Below, in pieces: positions 14,432 to 16,897 of a stretch of DNA of 16,897 nucleotides. How positions within the stretch are numbered: the first letter of the stretch is position 1; each line of letters starts with the position of its first letter. The notes under the pieces were generated by a model, which saw only the letters and a program-made list of their open reading frames with translations, had not been told where the DNA came from and made no database searches. This DNA comes from Nitrospira sp. UBA5699 (GTDB lineage Bacteria > Nitrospirota > Nitrospiria > Nitrospirales > Nitrospiraceae): contig DIHJ01000014.1 in NCBI GenBank assembly GCA_002420105.1, positions 21,064-37,960 on the forward strand, given 5' to 3'. Made by a program: the position numbers and the translations under genes.

Positions 14432-15142
14432 CTATACCGTCAAATGCTGTCGCACCATGTCGGCATTCAACTCGTCGCTCCTGCCCGCCGCCACCACCGC
14501 CCCTTTGGCCATCACCACGTACTTCTCGGCGAGCCGCGCGGCAAAATGCAGCCCCTGCTCGACGAGGAGGATAGCGAAACGCCGGGAGTTTTTGAAGCCG
14601 ATAATCACGTCTTCGATATGATCGACGACGGAAGGCTGGATGCCCTCCGTCGGCTCATCCAGCAGGAGCAGCTTGGGATTCGACAGCAAGGCCCGCCCGA
14701 TCGCCAACTGCTGCTGCTCTCCCCCGCTCAACACGCCTCCGGGACGGTCGAGAATCTGCGTCAGCTTGGGGAACAGGCGATAGACCTCCTCGAAGGCGGT
14801 CTGTTCGACCGCGCGGCCGGGCGAGTCGGGCCTGGCCCAGAATCCGAGCAGGAGGTTTTCGCGCACGGTGAGGTGGGGAATGATCTCCCGCCCCTGCGGA
14901 ACGTACGCCAGCCCCCGGCGGGCCCGGCGATCGGGAGGCGCCTTCGTCACCTCCGCGTCGTCGAACCGTATCAGACCGGAGCGCGCAGCCAGAAGGCCGG
15001 TGATCACTTTGAGCGTGGTGGTTTTGCCCACGCCGTTCCGGCCCATCAGGCAGGCGACTTCCCCCGCCTCGACAGTGAACGAGACATTCCGGAGAATGTG
15101 GCTCTCGCCGTAGTAGGCGTTGATGTTCTTGAGTTCCAGCAT
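14432..15142 (-). CDS. urtE: Urea ABC transporter ATP-binding protein UrtE
   Basis: This is one of the two ATPases that power the UrtABCDE urea importer, a member of the branched-chain amino-acid (LivF-like) transporter group. In the 236 residues, Walker A is GRNGVGKT (34-41), the Q-loop region is YVPQGREIIPHLTVREN (80-96), the signature is LSGGEQQQLAIGRAL (138-152), and Walker B is LLLLDEPTEGIQP (158-170) with D162 and E163. The GREIIPHLTVREN wording and the GIQPSVV sequence after Walker B are typical of UrtE rather than LivF. The ATG at 15142 has no clear Shine-Dalgarno; the region where it should be is occupied by short tandem repeats. Its place after urtD and before ureA supports the urea assignment. 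Confidence 0.94.
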   Translation of the reverse strand: MLELKNINAYYGESHILRNVSFTVEAGEVACLMGRNGVGKTTTLKVITGLLAARSGLIRFDDAEVTKAPPDRRARRGLAYVPQGREIIPHLTVRENLLLGFWARPDSPGRAVEQTAFEEVYRLFPKLTQILDRPGGVLSGGEQQQLAIGRALLSNPKLLLLDEPTEGIQPSVVDHIEDVIIGFKNSRRFAILLVEQGLHFAARLAEKYVVMAKGAVVAAGRSDELNADMVRQHLTV

Positions 15143-15152
15143 CGGACGTGGC

Positions 15153-15180
15153 TTTCAGCCATCAGCTCTCAGCATTCGGC
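15153..15180. repeat. Four 7-base tandem repeats upstream of urtE
   Basis: The plus strand reads TTTCAGC, CATCAGC, TCTCAGC, ATTCGGC back to back, a consensus of NNTCAGC. On the minus strand this places GCTGANN repeats at about 11 to 38 bases before the urtE start, where a Shine-Dalgarno would normally lie. A pyrimidine-rich tract (15181-15220) follows up to the urtD stop. Confidence 0.7.
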
Positions 15181-15225
15181 TCTTTCCGAGTCTCCTACCC
15201 CCCGCCTTCGACCCCTCGCCGATCC

Positions 15226-15993
15226 TTACGCATGCGCGACCCGCTGCCGCCCCAAATAAATTTCCCGCACCCGCTCGTCGGCCTGCACTTTGTCGACGGG
15301 CCCCTCGCAGATGACCGTGCCTTCGTGCAGCACGGTGACGATCCGGGCGATCTGCCGCACGAACTCCATGTCGTGCTCGATCACGACGATGGCATGCCTG
15401 GCGGACAGCGACTGCAGGAGCAGCCCGGTCTGTTCCGTTTCCTTGTCGGTCATGCCGGCGACCGGCTCGTCGACCAGCAACAACAGGGGGTCCTGCAGGA
15501 TCACCATCCCGATCTCAAGCCATTGCTTCTGCCCGTGCGACAGAGATCCGGCCCGGGTTCCTCCATGGTCCTGCAAGCCGATGGTCTCCAGGGTTTCGTC
15601 GATTGCCGCCCGCTCTTCCTGAGTCGATTCTCCCAGGAGCGTCGCCCAGACGCCTTTGCTGGGCCGCTTCAGCGAGAGGTCGAGATTCTCCCGGACGGTC
15701 AGGTTCGCATAGATGGACGGCGCCTGGAACTTCCGGCCGATGCCGAGCTTGACGATCTCGTCCTCCCGTTTCCCGATCAGCTCCGTATCCTTGCCGAAGA
15801 TCACCCGCCCGGCTGCCGGCCTGGTCTTGCCGCAAATGACGTCCAGCAGCGTCGTCTTGCCCGCTCCGTTCGGGCCGATCACGACGCGCAGCTCGTTGTA
15901 GTTGACGATGAAGTTCAGATTGTTCAACGCCTTGAACCCGTCGTAATCGACGGTCACCCCTTCGAGATAGATGATCGATCCGCGCTCGGACAT
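15226..15993 (-). CDS. urtD: Urea ABC transporter ATP-binding protein UrtD
   Basis: This is the partner ATPase of UrtE in the urea importer (LivG-like). From ATG at 15993 the product has 255 residues: Walker A GPNGAGKTT (40-48), the Q-loop stretch GIGRKFQAPSIYANLTVREN (84-103), signature LSHGQKQWLEIGM (151-163), Walker B LLLVDEPVAGMTDKE (171-185) and the H-loop H207. The KFQAPSIY and LSHGQKQWLE wording is characteristic of UrtD. A longer in-frame reading would overlap urtC by 37 codons with a Ser/Ala-rich, non-family sequence. The chosen ATG is one base after the urtC stop (TAAGATG), which gives tight coupling, and a GAGGGGG lies within the end of urtC. Confidence 0.95.
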   Translation of the reverse strand: MSERGSIIYLEGVTVDYDGFKALNNLNFIVNYNELRVVIGPNGAGKTTLLDVICGKTRPAAGRVIFGKDTELIGKREDEIVKLGIGRKFQAPSIYANLTVRENLDLSLKRPSKGVWATLLGESTQEERAAIDETLETIGLQDHGGTRAGSLSHGQKQWLEIGMVILQDPLLLLVDEPVAGMTDKETEQTGLLLQSLSARHAIVVIEHDMEFVRQIARIVTVLHEGTVICEGPVDKVQADERVREIYLGRQRVAHA

Positions 15994-15994
15994 C

Positions 15995-16897
15995 TTACCG
16001 GTCCCCCTCTGCGGCCGCGGCGGAGCGGCGGCCCCCCGCCTGTTCCCTGAGCTTGCGCAGGATGCCCACGAGGCCGTCGGGAAACAGGAGCACGACGGCG
16101 ACAAAGAGCCCGCCGAGGATGAAGGGCCACAGTTCCGGAAAATAATTCGTGAGGACGCTCCGGCCGAGATTCACGCTGACCGCTCCGATGACGGCGCCGG
16201 CGAGCGTGCCCCGCCCGCCGACCGCCACCCAGATGACCATTTCCAACGAGGGCAGCACGCCGATCTGGGCCGGTGTGATGATACCGACCTGGGGGACATA
16301 GAGCATGCCGGCGAGGCCGGCCAAGGCCGCGGCAACGACGAAGACGAAGAGTTTGTACTGCGCGGGCGTGTAGCCGGAAAACACGACCCGCGGCTCGCTG
16401 TCGCGGACGGCGACCAGGACCCGGCCGGCCCGGGATCTCGTGATCCACCGGCACAGCAGATAGGCCCCTCCGAGACAGAGCACGGTCACGGCGTACAACG
16501 CGCGCTGCGTGCCCGGCTCCGACAGGCGGAATCCCAGGAGCTGCTTGAAATCGGTCAGCCCGTTCGTCCCGCCGAGATTCGTTTCGTTCCGGTTGAACAC
16601 CAGCCACGCGACGAGCGCGAGCGCCTGGGTGATGATGGCGAAATAGACGCCCTTGATCCGGCTGCGGAAGGCGAAAAAGCCGAACATCAGCGCGAAGGCG
16701 GTGGGCACGAGGATCGCGCCGATCAGGGCGACCGGGAAACTGTAGAACGGCTTCCAGAACAACGGCAGTTCCTTAACCTGGTTCCACACCATGAAATCCG
16801 GAAGTTCGCTTCCGTAGACGCTTTCCTTCCCGATCGTAAGCATCAGGTGCATGCCCATGCAGTAGGCGCCGAGACCGAAGAACACCCCCTGCCCCAG
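15995..16897 (-). CDS. urtC: Urea ABC transporter permease UrtC, C-terminal part (cut by window edge)
   Basis: This is the second inner-membrane permease of the urea importer, of the LivM type. The frame is open to the window end, so the N-terminus is missing; 300 residues remain of a protein usually about 350-390 long. It opens LGQGVFFGLGAYCMGMHLML, a conserved UrtC segment, and contains FRSRIKGVYFAIITQALAL, NLGGTNGLTDF, AVRDSEPRVVFSGY and the late block GIITPAQIGVLPSLEMVIWVAVGGRGTL, with several membrane helices between. The C-terminal tail is Arg/Ala-rich. A GTG near the window end is inside the conserved segment and is not the true start. Genes urtA and urtB would be expected just beyond the right edge. 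Confidence 0.95.
   Translation of the reverse strand: MGQGVFFGLGAYCMGMHLMLTIGKESVYGSELPDFMVWNQVKELPLFWKPFYSFPVALIGAILVPTAFALMFGFFAFRSRIKGVYFAIITQALALVAWLVFNRNETNLGGTNGLTDFKQLLGFRLSEPGTQRALYAVTVLCLGGAYLLCRWITRSRAGRVLVAVRDSEPRVVFSGYTPAQYKLFVFVVAAALAGLAGMLYVPQVGIITPAQIGVLPSLEMVIWVAVGGRGTLAGAVIGAVSVNLGRSVLTNYFPELWPFILGGLFVAVVLLFPDGLVGILRKLREQAGGRRSAAAAEGDR

Noticed and set aside
15226..16104. A 292-residue UrtD starting inside urtC
   Set aside because: The extra 37 residues are low-complexity and overlap urtC, whereas the ATG at 15993 is one base after the urtC stop and gives the family length.
1..16897. Insertion sequences, CRISPR arrays, tRNA or rRNA genes, prophage or defence genes
   Set aside because: I saw no transposase, integrase, cas or phage-like product, no regularly spaced repeat array and no recognisable RNA gene. 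The window is a conserved metabolic region.

Overview
The window looks like part of the chromosome of a GC-rich, Gram-negative bacterium. The best fit is Nitrospira (phylum Nitrospirota), a nitrite oxidiser or related lineage. That is an inference from the gene set (urea ABC transporter, urease, Amt, PII and GlnD together), an outer-membrane beta-barrel protein, and a lipoprotein style I associate with Nitrospira. No phylogenetic marker is present, so the assignment is moderate. Nearly every gene lies on the minus strand, so the gene order below is given in the direction of transcription, from the right end to the left.

Right half (16897 to 9335): one long urea-use cluster, urtC (cut by the window edge), urtD, urtE, ureA, ureB, ureC, ureF, ureG, ureD. 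UrtCDE are the second permease and the two ATPases of a high-affinity urea importer. UreABC are the structural urease subunits with a complete set of nickel-site residues. UreFGD are the metallocentre assembly proteins. There is no ureE in the window. Four of the gaps in the window contain hairpin-forming or tandem-repeat DNA.

Middle (9314 to 6454): one plus-strand gene for a lipoprotein with a C-terminal coiled coil, convergent with ureD. It is divergent from nadE, the glutamine-dependent NAD synthetase. The 246-base lipoprotein-nadE gap holds the most interesting signal here: a near-consensus sigma70 promoter facing nadE, then a possible five-codon leader peptide, then a textbook intrinsic terminator ending 26 bases before the nadE start. 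A competing hairpin overlaps the terminator's first arm. This is the architecture of a transcription attenuator or an unclassified riboregulator.

Left half (6288 to 1): an outer-membrane beta-barrel protein of unknown role, then amtB, glnB (PII), glnD (PII uridylyltransferase) and glnA (glutamine synthetase, cut by the window edge). This is a complete ammonium uptake, sensing and assimilation module. Read together, the window brings in urea, splits it to ammonia and CO2, brings in ammonium, senses glutamine through GlnD and PII, and fixes ammonia into glutamine. NadE uses glutamine as its nitrogen donor.
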